DNA of 64,000 nucleotides from Pacificitalea sp040119125 (GTDB taxonomy: Bacteria > Pseudomonadota > Alphaproteobacteria > Rhodobacterales > Rhodobacteraceae). The DNA lies in contig JBEDTR010000004.1 in NCBI GenBank assembly GCA_040119125.1, positions 186,001-250,000 on the forward strand. The letters run 5' to 3'. Below are positions 17,116 to 25,113 of the stretch, one piece after another. The position numbers were made by a program, and so were the translations under genes. How positions within the stretch are numbered: position 1 is the first letter of the stretch; each line of letters opens with the position of its first letter. The notes below the pieces were generated by a model. The model was not told where the DNA came from and searched no databases. It saw only the letters and a program-made list of their open reading frames with translations.

Positions 17116-18072
17116 ATGACCGACCTTTCCGCCGCGCCGACCCCTGCGTCCCCCCCTATGCCCGAGGCCGACGACACCGAGTTCCCGCGCCACGGCTGGC
17201 GCGGCTGGTATGATTTGGCGATGCGGATCAAGACGCAGGCGACCGAAGATCACCTGGCCCTGTTATCGGCAGGCATCGCGTTCTACGGGCTACTGGCGGT
17301 GTTTCCTGCGCTGGCCTTTGCCATGTCGCTTGCCGGTATCCTGACGGAGCCGACGGCAGTGGTGGACCAGTTGGAAGCCGTGGGACAGGTCCTGCCCGGC
17401 GAGGCGCGCAACATTATCCTGACCCAAGCGCGCGAAGTCACCGGATCGGCAGAGGACGGGCTGGGGCTTGCGGCGCTGATTTCGCTGGCGCTGGCGCTGT
17501 GGTCTTCGTCGCGGGGGATGAACGGTCTGATCGAGGGGCTGAACGTCGCCTATGGGCTGCAGGAGAAGCGCGGCTTCGTCCGGCTCACATTGACCAATCT
17601 GGCCCTGACATTCGGGGTGATGCTGGGCTTTGTGCTGGTGCTGACCCTGATCGCAGTCATCCCGGCAGCGCTGACCGTGGTAAACGCCAGCCCGTGGATC
17701 GAGACAGTGGTGGATTGGGTGCGCTGGCCGATGCTGGCGCTGATCGCGATGTTTGGGCTGACAGTGATCTACCGGCTTGGCCCCTCGCGGGAGACGTTTA
17801 CTTGGCGCTGGCTGACCACCGGGTCTGTCCTCGCCTGTCTGCTATGGCTGTTGGGGTCGCTGGCATTTTCCTATTACGTTGGCGAATTCGCAAGCTACAA
17901 CAAGACCTTCGGCACGCTTGCCGGGGCGATCATCATGATGACGTGGCTGTGGCTTTCGGCCTTTATCATCCTGCTTGGGGCGGAGGTGAATTGCCAGATG
18001 TCCGAGCGCCGCCGCCGCCGCCGCGCGGCTCGCAACCGGGGCGAGGATGCGCAGGGGCTGGCGAGCGACTGA
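17116..18072 (+). CDS. YihY/BrkB family inner-membrane protein
   Basis: About 318 residues with six hydrophobic segments, matching the YihY/BrkB family. The conserved N-terminal stretch is DHLALLSAGIAFYGLLAVFP, followed by LWSSSRGMNGLIEGLNVAYG and, near the end, GTLAGAIIMMTWLWLSAFII with LLGAEVNCQ. The C-terminus is a basic tail (RRRRRRAARNR). The ATG at 17116 was preferred to an upstream TTG. The family was once annotated as ribonuclease BN, which is not supported; its function is uncertain. Confidence 0.9.
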   Translation: MTDLSAAPTPASPPMPEADDTEFPRHGWRGWYDLAMRIKTQATEDHLALLSAGIAFYGLLAVFPALAFAMSLAGILTEPTAVVDQLEAVGQVLPGEARNIILTQAREVTGSAEDGLGLAALISLALALWSSSRGMNGLIEGLNVAYGLQEKRGFVRLTLTNLALTFGVMLGFVLVLTLIAVIPAALTVVNASPWIETVVDWVRWPMLALIAMFGLTVIYRLGPSRETFTWRWLTTGSVLACLLWLLGSLAFSYYVGEFASYNKTFGTLAGAIIMMTWLWLSAFIILLGAEVNCQMSERRRRRRAARNRGEDAQGLASD

Positions 18073-18078
18073 GCCGCC

Positions 18079-18288
18079 TTAGCCGTCCTGACGGTTATAG
18101 GGGCTCTGGTTCACGGGCTTGAGCGAAATGCCCTCGGCGGTGGCTTTGGATTGCACCGCTTCTGGTGTGCGGCCCAGTTTCAGCCCGATCACCCGCGTGG
18201 GCGTGTTTTCCTCGGCCATCTGGCGCAGCTGCGCGATGTCGTCGTCGCTCCACGGATCGCCGGAATTGCGTTCGGTCTGTGCGGTCAT
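18079..18288 (-). CDS. small helix-turn-helix-like protein
   Basis: A 69-residue protein. The segment WSDDDIAQLRQMAEENTPTR followed by VIGLKLGRTPEAVQSKATAEG resembles a SANT/Myb-like or sigma-region-4-like helix-turn-helix (Trp-rich start, then LGR(T)xEAVxxKA). An AAGGAG ribosome site lies just upstream of the ATG. It converges with the YihY-like gene and lies downstream of the flavin reductase gene. I do not recognise a named family; it could be a small DNA-binding regulator or chromosome-associated protein. Confidence 0.7.
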   Translation of the reverse strand: MTAQTERNSGDPWSDDDIAQLRQMAEENTPTRVIGLKLGRTPEAVQSKATAEGISLKPVNQSPYNRQDG

Positions 18289-18326
18289 GCTCTGCTCCTT
18301 TGGTGATTGTGGTCTGTCAGCGGGGA

Positions 18327-19013
18327 TCAGCCCCAGCCCTTTTCAGTTGTGATGTGATGCTCCGGCGTGCCCCGGTCCAGCAGCACCCGCTTAATCTCCT
18401 TCACCATCCCGCGCGGACCACATAGATAAAATGGCTGGTCGGCCTCCTTCACCACCTCATCCAGAAACGCGGCGTCTATGCGGCGGTGGGGCAGGGTGCC
18501 GGTGTCCTCTTTCGTGGTGGTGAACACCGTCGCCAGCCCGGCACTGTGCATCTGTTCCAACTCCTCCCGCAGGATGATGTCGCGCTCGCACGGGTTGGAG
18601 AAGATCAGCGTGCAGCCGTTCAATGTGCCCTGCCGCGCGCGGTTGCGCAGGATGGAAATGAACGGCGTGATGCCCGCGCCCCCGGCGATGAACACGCCCG
18701 CGCCCTTATCCTCAATCGCGCCGGCGGCAGGTTCCGCCAGCACTTGGTCGCCGGGGGATAGCGTCGGGATCTGTTCGGTCACGCCGTCATGGTCGGGATA
18801 GGATTTGATGACAAATTCCAGACCCTCATCCTCGGGCAGCGAGGTGAATGTGAAGGGGCGATCCTCCTCCCGCCAGCCGTCGCGGTCCAGCGCCATATGC
18901 GTGGCCTGTCCGGGCGCGAAGTCATAGCCGTCGGGCCGGTCGAATTTCAGGTTCCATGTGTCGTGGGTGACAGGGGCGATATCTTGCAGGGTCAGCACGT
19001 TTGCGGGGGGCAT
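18327..19013 (-). CDS. FAD/NAD(P)-binding ferredoxin reductase-like oxidoreductase
   Basis: About 228 residues with the plant-type ferredoxin-NADP reductase fold. The FAD site is EDRPFTFTSLP, the nucleotide-binding loop is FIAGGAGITPFISILR and the C-terminal motif is FYLCGPRGMVKEIKRVL. There is no iron-sulfur domain in this chain, so it must pass electrons to a separate partner that is not obvious nearby. The ATG at 19013 is chosen because AAGGAG lies 8 bases upstream; a longer in-frame ORF upstream has no such support. Confidence 0.88.
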   Translation of the reverse strand: MPPANVLTLQDIAPVTHDTWNLKFDRPDGYDFAPGQATHMALDRDGWREEDRPFTFTSLPEDEGLEFVIKSYPDHDGVTEQIPTLSPGDQVLAEPAAGAIEDKGAGVFIAGGAGITPFISILRNRARQGTLNGCTLIFSNPCERDIILREELEQMHSAGLATVFTTTKEDTGTLPHRRIDAAFLDEVVKEADQPFYLCGPRGMVKEIKRVLLDRGTPEHHITTEKGWG

Positions 19014-19140
19014 CGGGGAACTCCTTTCGCTTGTCCGCCCAACGCGGGGCTGAACGGGGCGGTTCCGGGGGCGCGATTGGTCGAAACCGGCGCGAGGCCT
19101 ATCTTCTGCGATCCTGATCACGTCACCGACGGAGCCTGCC

Positions 19141-20142
19141 TTGGCCGACCCGCCCCTGATCCCCCGGCCCGAAGGCCTTTATTGCCCCGAGGGCCGGTTC
19201 CACATCGACCCGGTGCAGCCGGTTGAGCGCGCGCTCATCACCCATGGCCATGCCGATCACGCCCGCGCAGGGCATGGTGCGGTCATGGCCACACGCCAGA
19301 CGCTGGAAATCATGGCGATCCGCTATGGCGAGGATTTCACCGGCTCCCGGCAGGAGGCCGAGCCCGGCGCGACCGTGGGCGGGGTGAAGGTCAGCTTTCA
19401 TCCCGCAGGCCACGTCCTAGGCTCCGCCCAGATCAGGATGGAGATCGGCGGCCGCGTCGTCGTCGTCTCGGGCGATTACACCCGCGCGCCGAACCCCGCC
19501 TGCGCCCCGTTCGAACTGGTGCCCTGCGATCTCTTCGTGACCGAGGCGACATTTGGCTTGCCGGTGTTTCGCCACCCCGATCCGCTGGCGGAGGTGGGGA
19601 AGCTCATGGCCTCTCTCGCGCAATTTCCCGACCGCGCGCATCTGGTGGGGTCCTACGCGCTGGGCAAGGCGCAGCGGGTGATCGCGTTGATCCGCGCCGC
19701 CGGGTGGGACCGCCCGATCTATCTGCATGGCGCGTTGCAGCGGCTGTGCGACTACCACATCGAACAGGGCATCGCGCTGGGCGAGCTGCGCCCCGCCACG
19801 ATCGAACGCGGCAACAAGGCCCAATTCGCGGGCGAGATCATCCTTGCCCCGCCTTCGGCCTTTGCCGCGAAATGGGCGCAGCGCTTCCCCGATCCGGTGC
19901 TGGCCTTTGCCTCGGGCTGGATGGGGGTGCGGGCGCGCGCGCGGCAACGGATGTGCGAATTGCCGATGGTGATTTCCGATCACTGCGACTGGCCCGCGCT
20001 GACCCGCACCATCCGCGAAACCGGCACTTCCGAGGTCTGGGTCACCCATGGCGCCGAAGAAGCACTGGTGCATTGGTGCCGCAAGCAAGGTCTGGCGGCG
20101 CAGCCGCTGCATCTGGTCGGCTACGAAGAGGAGCCCGAGTGA
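19141..20142 (+). CDS. ligase-associated DNA exonuclease (metallo-beta-lactamase fold)
   Basis: A 333-residue metallo-beta-lactamase/beta-CASP protein of the type paired with ATP-dependent DNA ligases. Metal ligands are in HGHADHARAGHG (about residues 38-49), with further His at HPAGHVLGSAQ and Asp in SGDYTRAP. The beta-CASP part includes GSYALGKAQRVIALI and a terminal SDHCDW. It begins with TTG, supported by a GGAG 9 bases upstream and the lack of an alternative start. Its stop overlaps the ligase start by one base. Related enzymes process DNA 3' ends or tailor breaks; that role here is inferred. Confidence 0.9.
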   Translation: MADPPLIPRPEGLYCPEGRFHIDPVQPVERALITHGHADHARAGHGAVMATRQTLEIMAIRYGEDFTGSRQEAEPGATVGGVKVSFHPAGHVLGSAQIRMEIGGRVVVVSGDYTRAPNPACAPFELVPCDLFVTEATFGLPVFRHPDPLAEVGKLMASLAQFPDRAHLVGSYALGKAQRVIALIRAAGWDRPIYLHGALQRLCDYHIEQGIALGELRPATIERGNKAQFAGEIILAPPSAFAAKWAQRFPDPVLAFASGWMGVRARARQRMCELPMVISDHCDWPALTRTIRETGTSEVWVTHGAEEALVHWCRKQGLAAQPLHLVGYEEEPE

Positions 20143-21773
20143 TGCGCGCCTTTGCCCGCCTGCTGGATCGGCTCAGCTTTACGCCCTCGCGCAATGACAA
20201 GCTGACGCTGATCGCCGATTACCTGCGCGACACGCCTGACCCGGATCGCGGCTGGGCGCTGGCCGCGCTAACCGGCGATCTGGACCTGCGCTCCATCACG
20301 CCCTCGCGCCTGCGCCAGATGGTCGAGGGCCGGATCGACGCCGAATTGTTCCGGCTGAGCTATGATTATGTTGGCGATCTGGCCGAGACCATCGCGCTGA
20401 TCTGGCCGGAAACCGAAGGGGACGCACCCGCCCAACTGGATGAGGCCGAGCGCCCCGATATTCCGCTGTCGCAGGTCGTGACCCGGCTGCATGAGATGGG
20501 CCGCGCGAATGTGCCGACTGAGATGGCCGAGATGCTCGACGCGCTTCCGCCCGAGGCCCGGTATGCCCTGCTGAAGCTTGTAACCGGCGGGCTGCGCGTC
20601 GGCGTTTCGGCGCAGCTGGCCAAGACCGCCGTGGCGCGCTTCGGTGAGGTGGAACTGACCGAGATCGTGGAGCTTTGGCACGGGCTGACCCCGCCCTATG
20701 CCGACCTCTTCGCGTGGCTCACTGGCGGCGAGAAACCCGTGAACGCAGCCCGCGCGCCGTTCCGTCCGGTGATGCTGTCCACCGCCACCGATCTGGGCCA
20801 GCTACAGGCGCTGGACCCCGCCGAGCACATCGCCGAATGGAAATGGGACGGCATTCGCGTGCAGGCGGTGGCCGAGGCTGGCACCCGTCGGATCTATTCC
20901 CGCACGGGCGAGGATATCTCCGGCGCCTTTCCCGATCTGGTCGAGGCGATGGACTTCGAGGGCGCGATTGATGGTGAATTGCTGGTCCGCCGGGGCACCA
21001 CCGGCGTCGGCAGCTTCGCCGATCTGCAAAAGCGACTGAACCGGAAAACCGTGTCGAAGGCGCTGCTGAAATCGAACCCGGCCATGCTGCGCGCCTATGA
21101 TCTGTTGATCGACGGCACTCATCAGGATGGCGGTGTCGAGGGCAGCGGTCAGGACATTCGCGCCCTCCCGCAAACCGAACGGCGCGGGCGGCTGGAGGCG
21201 TTCCTCGCCCCGCTCGATCCCGCCCGTTTCGATCTGTCGCCGCTCATCCCCTTCACCACATGGGAGGAGGTCGCACAGGCCCGCGATGACCTCCCTGACC
21301 CGGTGATCGAGGGCGTGATGATCAAGCGCCGCGACACGCCCTATCTGGCCGGGCGCATCCGGGGGCCGTGGTTCAAATGGAAACGCGATCCCTTCTTGGT
21401 CGACGCGATCCTGCTCTATGCGCAGCGCGGCCATGGCAAACGCTCGGGCTTTTATTCCGACTACACATTCGGCGTCTGGAAGGGGAATGAGATCGTCCCC
21501 GTCGGCAAGGCTTATTTCGGCTTCACGGATGAGGAGTTGAAGCAGCTCGACCGTTTCATCCGCGACAACACCCGCGAACGCTTTGGACCCGTGCGCTCGG
21601 TCACGCCGGATCTGGTGTTAGAAATCGCGTTCGAGGGGCTGAACCGCTCGCCCCGACATAAATCCGGCGTTGCCATGCGCTTTCCCCGTGTGCATCGCAT
21701 CCGCTGGGACAAACCCGCGCAGGAGGCCGATCACCTTGCCACGCTGGAGGCGATGCTTCCGCCCGAAGCCTGA
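20142..21773 (+). CDS. ATP-dependent DNA ligase (LigB/LigC type, repair)
   Basis: A 543-residue ATP-dependent DNA ligase. The N-terminal alpha-helical domain (about 1-200) contains LLKLVTGGLRVGVSAQLAKTA. The adenylation motif is EWKWDGIR, where the Lys (near residue 229) is the AMP-accepting nucleophile. It is followed by motif III-type IDGELLVR, motif IV-type EGVMIKRRDTPY and the OB-fold end with WFKWKRDP. No polymerase or Ku-type nuclease domain is fused, which separates it from LigD. Translational coupling to the MBL exonuclease points to a joint role in DNA end repair. Confidence 0.93.
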   Translation: MRAFARLLDRLSFTPSRNDKLTLIADYLRDTPDPDRGWALAALTGDLDLRSITPSRLRQMVEGRIDAELFRLSYDYVGDLAETIALIWPETEGDAPAQLDEAERPDIPLSQVVTRLHEMGRANVPTEMAEMLDALPPEARYALLKLVTGGLRVGVSAQLAKTAVARFGEVELTEIVELWHGLTPPYADLFAWLTGGEKPVNAARAPFRPVMLSTATDLGQLQALDPAEHIAEWKWDGIRVQAVAEAGTRRIYSRTGEDISGAFPDLVEAMDFEGAIDGELLVRRGTTGVGSFADLQKRLNRKTVSKALLKSNPAMLRAYDLLIDGTHQDGGVEGSGQDIRALPQTERRGRLEAFLAPLDPARFDLSPLIPFTTWEEVAQARDDLPDPVIEGVMIKRRDTPYLAGRIRGPWFKWKRDPFLVDAILLYAQRGHGKRSGFYSDYTFGVWKGNEIVPVGKAYFGFTDEELKQLDRFIRDNTRERFGPVRSVTPDLVLEIAFEGLNRSPRHKSGVAMRFPRVHRIRWDKPAQEADHLATLEAMLPPEA

Positions 21774-21873
21774 TCCACCCGTTAACCATCGGCGCAGGTA
21801 AAGTGATCCGCCCTGACGCGGGGCCCGTAACCCGTCCAGATCAACCCGGTCACAGCCAGCACGCGGAGCCGCC

Positions 21874-22284
21874 ATGCAGACCATCATCCTCTATGTCATC
21901 ACCGTGGTCCTGTTTCTGGGGCTCGACGCGATTGGCCTGACGCGGCTGGTGCGCCCGGTCTTCGAGGAAAACATCGGCCACCTCCTGCTCGATGATTTCC
22001 GGCTGGTGCCGGCGGGGCTGTTCTACATGGCGTTTGTCGCCGGGCTGCTCTGGTTCGTGTCCGAGCCCGCATTGCGCGATGACGCCCCGATGCAGGCCCT
22101 GCTGAACGGAGCGATCCTCGGCTTCCTCGCCTATGGCACTTATGAATTCACCTCGCTCGCCGTGATGCGCGACTGGTCGCCACGCATGGTTGCCGTCGAT
22201 GTGACATGGGGCACGGTCCTGACGGGCGTGTCGGCTTGGGGTGGAGTGGTTTTGACGCGCTGGATCGGCACCGCGCTGGCGTGA
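21874..22284 (+). CDS. DUF2177 family membrane protein
   Basis: A 136-residue protein with four hydrophobic segments and the DUF2177 pattern: FLGLDAIGLTRLVRPVFEENIGHLL, FRLVPAGLFYM, GAILGFLAYGTYEFTSLAVM and VDVTWGTVLTGVSA. A GGAG precedes the ATG. Function unknown. It lies alone between the ligase and the radical SAM gene. Confidence 0.85.
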   Translation: MQTIILYVITVVLFLGLDAIGLTRLVRPVFEENIGHLLLDDFRLVPAGLFYMAFVAGLLWFVSEPALRDDAPMQALLNGAILGFLAYGTYEFTSLAVMRDWSPRMVAVDVTWGTVLTGVSAWGGVVLTRWIGTALA

Positions 22285-22355
22285 TCACGCCGGTTTGAGC
22301 CACCTTTGGGCAGAGAGGGCTTCACAAGAACATTAACGGAACATAAATTCCGAAG

Positions 22356-23588
22356 ATGGCTAAACAAACCCTCGCTCAGAAGCTCGCGATTCTTTCGGAT
22401 GCCGCGAAATACGACGCCTCCTGCGCCTCCAGCGGGACCGATAAGCGCAACGCGCAGAAAGGCGGGCTCGGCTCGACCGAGGGGTCGGGCATTTGCCACG
22501 CCTACACCCCCGACGGGCGCTGCATCAGTCTGCTCAAGATCCTGATGACGAATTTCTGCATCTTCGACTGCGCCTATTGCGTGAACCGCGTCAGCTCGCG
22601 CACCGAACGCGCGCGGTTTTCGCCCGAGGAGGTTGTGCAGCTCACGCTGGAATTCTACCGCCGCAACATGATCGAGGGGCTGTTTCTCAGCTCCGGTGTT
22701 ATCCGTTCGCCCGATGTGACGATGGAGGACATGGTCCGCATCGCGCGCACCCTGCGGATAGAGCATCAGTTTCGCGGCTATATCCACCTGAAAACCATCC
22801 CCGATGCCTCGCCCGAGTTGATCGAGGAGGCGGGTCTTTATGCTGATCGACTGTCGATCAATATCGAACTGCCGCAGGACGATAGCCTGCGCCGCTTTGC
22901 CCCTGAAAAACGCCCCGAAACGATCCGCACCGCCATGGCCGGTGTCCGCCTCTCGCGCGAAGCCGCCAAGGAACGCAGCCATAGCGGCAAACGCGCGCCC
23001 CGCTTTGCGCCTGCCGGGCAAAGCACCCAGATGATCGTTGGCGCGGATGGCTCCGACGATGTCGCGATCCTCGGCACGGCGTCGCGGCTCTATTCCGGTT
23101 ACGGGCTGAAGCGGGTCTATTATTCGGCCTTCTCGCCTATCCCCGACGCGACCGTGAAGCTGCCGCTGATCCGCCCGCCGATGCTGCGCGAACACCGGCT
23201 TTATCAGGCCGATTGGCTGATGCGGTTTTACGGATTCTCGGCGGCGGAGATTGGCGCGGGCACGCAGGGCGGGCATCTCGATCTGGAGATCGACCCAAAG
23301 CTCGCATGGGCGCTCAACCACCGCGCTGATTTTCCTGTCGACGTGAACCGCGCCGGGCGTGAGATGCTGCTGCGCGTGCCGGGACTGGGCACGAAATCGG
23401 TGCAGCGCATCCTCGCCACCCGCCGTCACCGCAGCCTGCGCTATGATGACCTGATCGCCATTGGCGCGCGGATGAAGCAGGCCCGCAATTTTGTCACCTG
23501 CCTTGACTGGCATCCCGGCGCCCTGACCGACAGCAGCAATCTGCGCGCCCGTTTCGCGCCGCCCCCCGAACAGCTGAGCCTGTTGTGA
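22356..23588 (+). CDS. putative DNA modification/repair radical SAM protein
   Basis: A 410-residue radical SAM enzyme. The [4Fe-4S] cluster motif is CIFDCAYC (CX3CX2C, near residues 68-75), preceded by DGRCISLLKILMTNF. The N-terminal SCASSGTDKRN is typical of the family that is always found beside a UDG-like gene. The C-terminus has a helix-hairpin-helix (LLRVPGLGTKSVQRILATRR), a non-specific DNA-binding motif. The stop overlaps the GTG start of the next gene, so the two proteins are co-translated. The reaction is not known. Confidence 0.92.
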   Translation: MAKQTLAQKLAILSDAAKYDASCASSGTDKRNAQKGGLGSTEGSGICHAYTPDGRCISLLKILMTNFCIFDCAYCVNRVSSRTERARFSPEEVVQLTLEFYRRNMIEGLFLSSGVIRSPDVTMEDMVRIARTLRIEHQFRGYIHLKTIPDASPELIEEAGLYADRLSINIELPQDDSLRRFAPEKRPETIRTAMAGVRLSREAAKERSHSGKRAPRFAPAGQSTQMIVGADGSDDVAILGTASRLYSGYGLKRVYYSAFSPIPDATVKLPLIRPPMLREHRLYQADWLMRFYGFSAAEIGAGTQGGHLDLEIDPKLAWALNHRADFPVDVNRAGREMLLRVPGLGTKSVQRILATRRHRSLRYDDLIAIGARMKQARNFVTCLDWHPGALTDSSNLRARFAPPPEQLSLL

Positions 23589-25039
23589 GCCACCGCGTCA
23601 CGCTGCCCCATATCGGCACCGTGGCGGCGTGGCGCGAGGCCGCGCGACCGCTGGCCGCTGCCGCCGTGCCCGGCCATCTGATCGGGTGGGAGCGCGAAGG
23701 CACCGCGCAGGCCGATGATCTTTTCGCCGCCGCTCCGGGGCAGGGGGCGGCCCCCCTGCCGGACCCGACGCGGCAGATCACCGTGCCCAAAAGCTTCCCC
23801 ACCCTGATGCAGCAGGTCGGCGCGCACGCTGATCCCGAACGCTTTGCCCTGCTCTATGATCTGTTGACCCGGCTGCAAGACACGCCGCGCCTGCTGGACG
23901 ATCCCGCCGATCCGGCGGTGCGCCGCGCCACCCGCATGGCCGCCGCCGTGCGCCGCGATATGCACAAGATGAAAGCCTTCGTCCGCTTTCAGGAGATCGA
24001 CGCCGAGGACACCGGTCGCCGCCGCTTCGCCGCGTGGTTCGAGCCTGACAACCCGATTGTCGAGGCCACAGCCCCATTTTTCGCCCGCCGCTTCGCGGAT
24101 ATGGACTGGATGATCGCCACACCCGATATGGTCGCCCGGTTCGAAAATGGCACGCTCAGCTACCACGCGGGCGCGGCCCAGCCTGATCTGCCGCGCGATG
24201 CGACCTCGGCACTCTGGGACGTCTACTTCCGCAATATCTTTAACCCCGCGCGGGTGAAAACTTCGGCCATGCGGTCCGAGATGCCGTTGAAATACTGGAA
24301 GAACATGCCCGAAACTCGGCTTATCCCCGATATGCTGGCCGAGGCCGAAACCCGTGTGCAAAAGATGCGCGACGCGCTGCCTGCCCCCGCGCCGGACCAT
24401 GCCGACCGGATCGCGGCGCGCTACCGCGACACACTGGCAGAGCCTGAGCCTGCCTCGGATCTGGAAGCGCTGGCCCGGCAGGCGCGCGGCTGCACCCGGT
24501 GTGATCTGTGCCACATCGCCACCCAGACCGTGACCGGCGAAGGCCCGGAGGATGCCGCCCTGATGGTGGTGGGCGAACAGCCCGGCGATACCGAGGATCT
24601 GGCAGGGCGTCCTTTTGTCGGCCCGGCTGGGCAATTGCTGGACACGCTGCTGACGGAGGCCGAACTCCCGCGCGAGCGGCTATGGATGACCAACGCGGTC
24701 AAGCATTTCAAACATGTGCCGCGCGGCAAGAAACGCATTCACGCCCGCCCGAATATGTCGGAAATTACGCAATGTCGCTGGTGGCTGGATCAGGAACGTG
24801 GGCTGCTGAAACCGCGCCTGACGCTGGCCCTTGGAGCGACGGCGACCACGGCGCTGACCGGGCGCTCATCCGCGCTTGGCCCCCGGCGCGGCAAGGTCGA
24901 GGAGACCGCCGCCGGTCCGGTCCTTATCACCATCCATCCCAGCTATCTGCTGCGTCTGCCCGATGCGGGGCGCGCTGCCGAGGAGCGCGCCCGCCTCACC
25001 GAAGACCTGCGGCAGGCCAAGCGGCTCGCCGCGCTGTAA
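23585..25039 (+). CDS. UdgX-type uracil-DNA binding protein with N-terminal DUF4130 domain
   Basis: 484 residues in two parts. The N-terminal 260 residues match the DUF4130-type domain found next to the radical SAM partner (TLMQQVGAHADPERFALLYD, MHKMKAFVRF, WMIATPDMVARF). The C-terminal 200 residues are a family-4/UdgX uracil-DNA glycosylase fold: MVVGEQPGDTEDLAGRPFVG and ITIHPSYLLRLPD. The loop GKKRIHARPN resembles the KRRIH loop of UdgX, whose His forms a covalent bond with the uracil site. Four Cys-type cluster ligands begin at CTRCDLCH. It starts with GTG (GTGA overlap). Confidence 0.92.
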   Translation: MSHRVTLPHIGTVAAWREAARPLAAAAVPGHLIGWEREGTAQADDLFAAAPGQGAAPLPDPTRQITVPKSFPTLMQQVGAHADPERFALLYDLLTRLQDTPRLLDDPADPAVRRATRMAAAVRRDMHKMKAFVRFQEIDAEDTGRRRFAAWFEPDNPIVEATAPFFARRFADMDWMIATPDMVARFENGTLSYHAGAAQPDLPRDATSALWDVYFRNIFNPARVKTSAMRSEMPLKYWKNMPETRLIPDMLAEAETRVQKMRDALPAPAPDHADRIAARYRDTLAEPEPASDLEALARQARGCTRCDLCHIATQTVTGEGPEDAALMVVGEQPGDTEDLAGRPFVGPAGQLLDTLLTEAELPRERLWMTNAVKHFKHVPRGKKRIHARPNMSEITQCRWWLDQERGLLKPRLTLALGATATTALTGRSSALGPRRGKVEETAAGPVLITIHPSYLLRLPDAGRAAEERARLTEDLRQAKRLAAL

Positions 25040-25113
25040 CGCGCCGGACGCACATCGCCCTAGAACGTCAAATTTCTCTGACGGCTCCGGGGATGCCCAT
25101 TCCGCGCCCAGAG

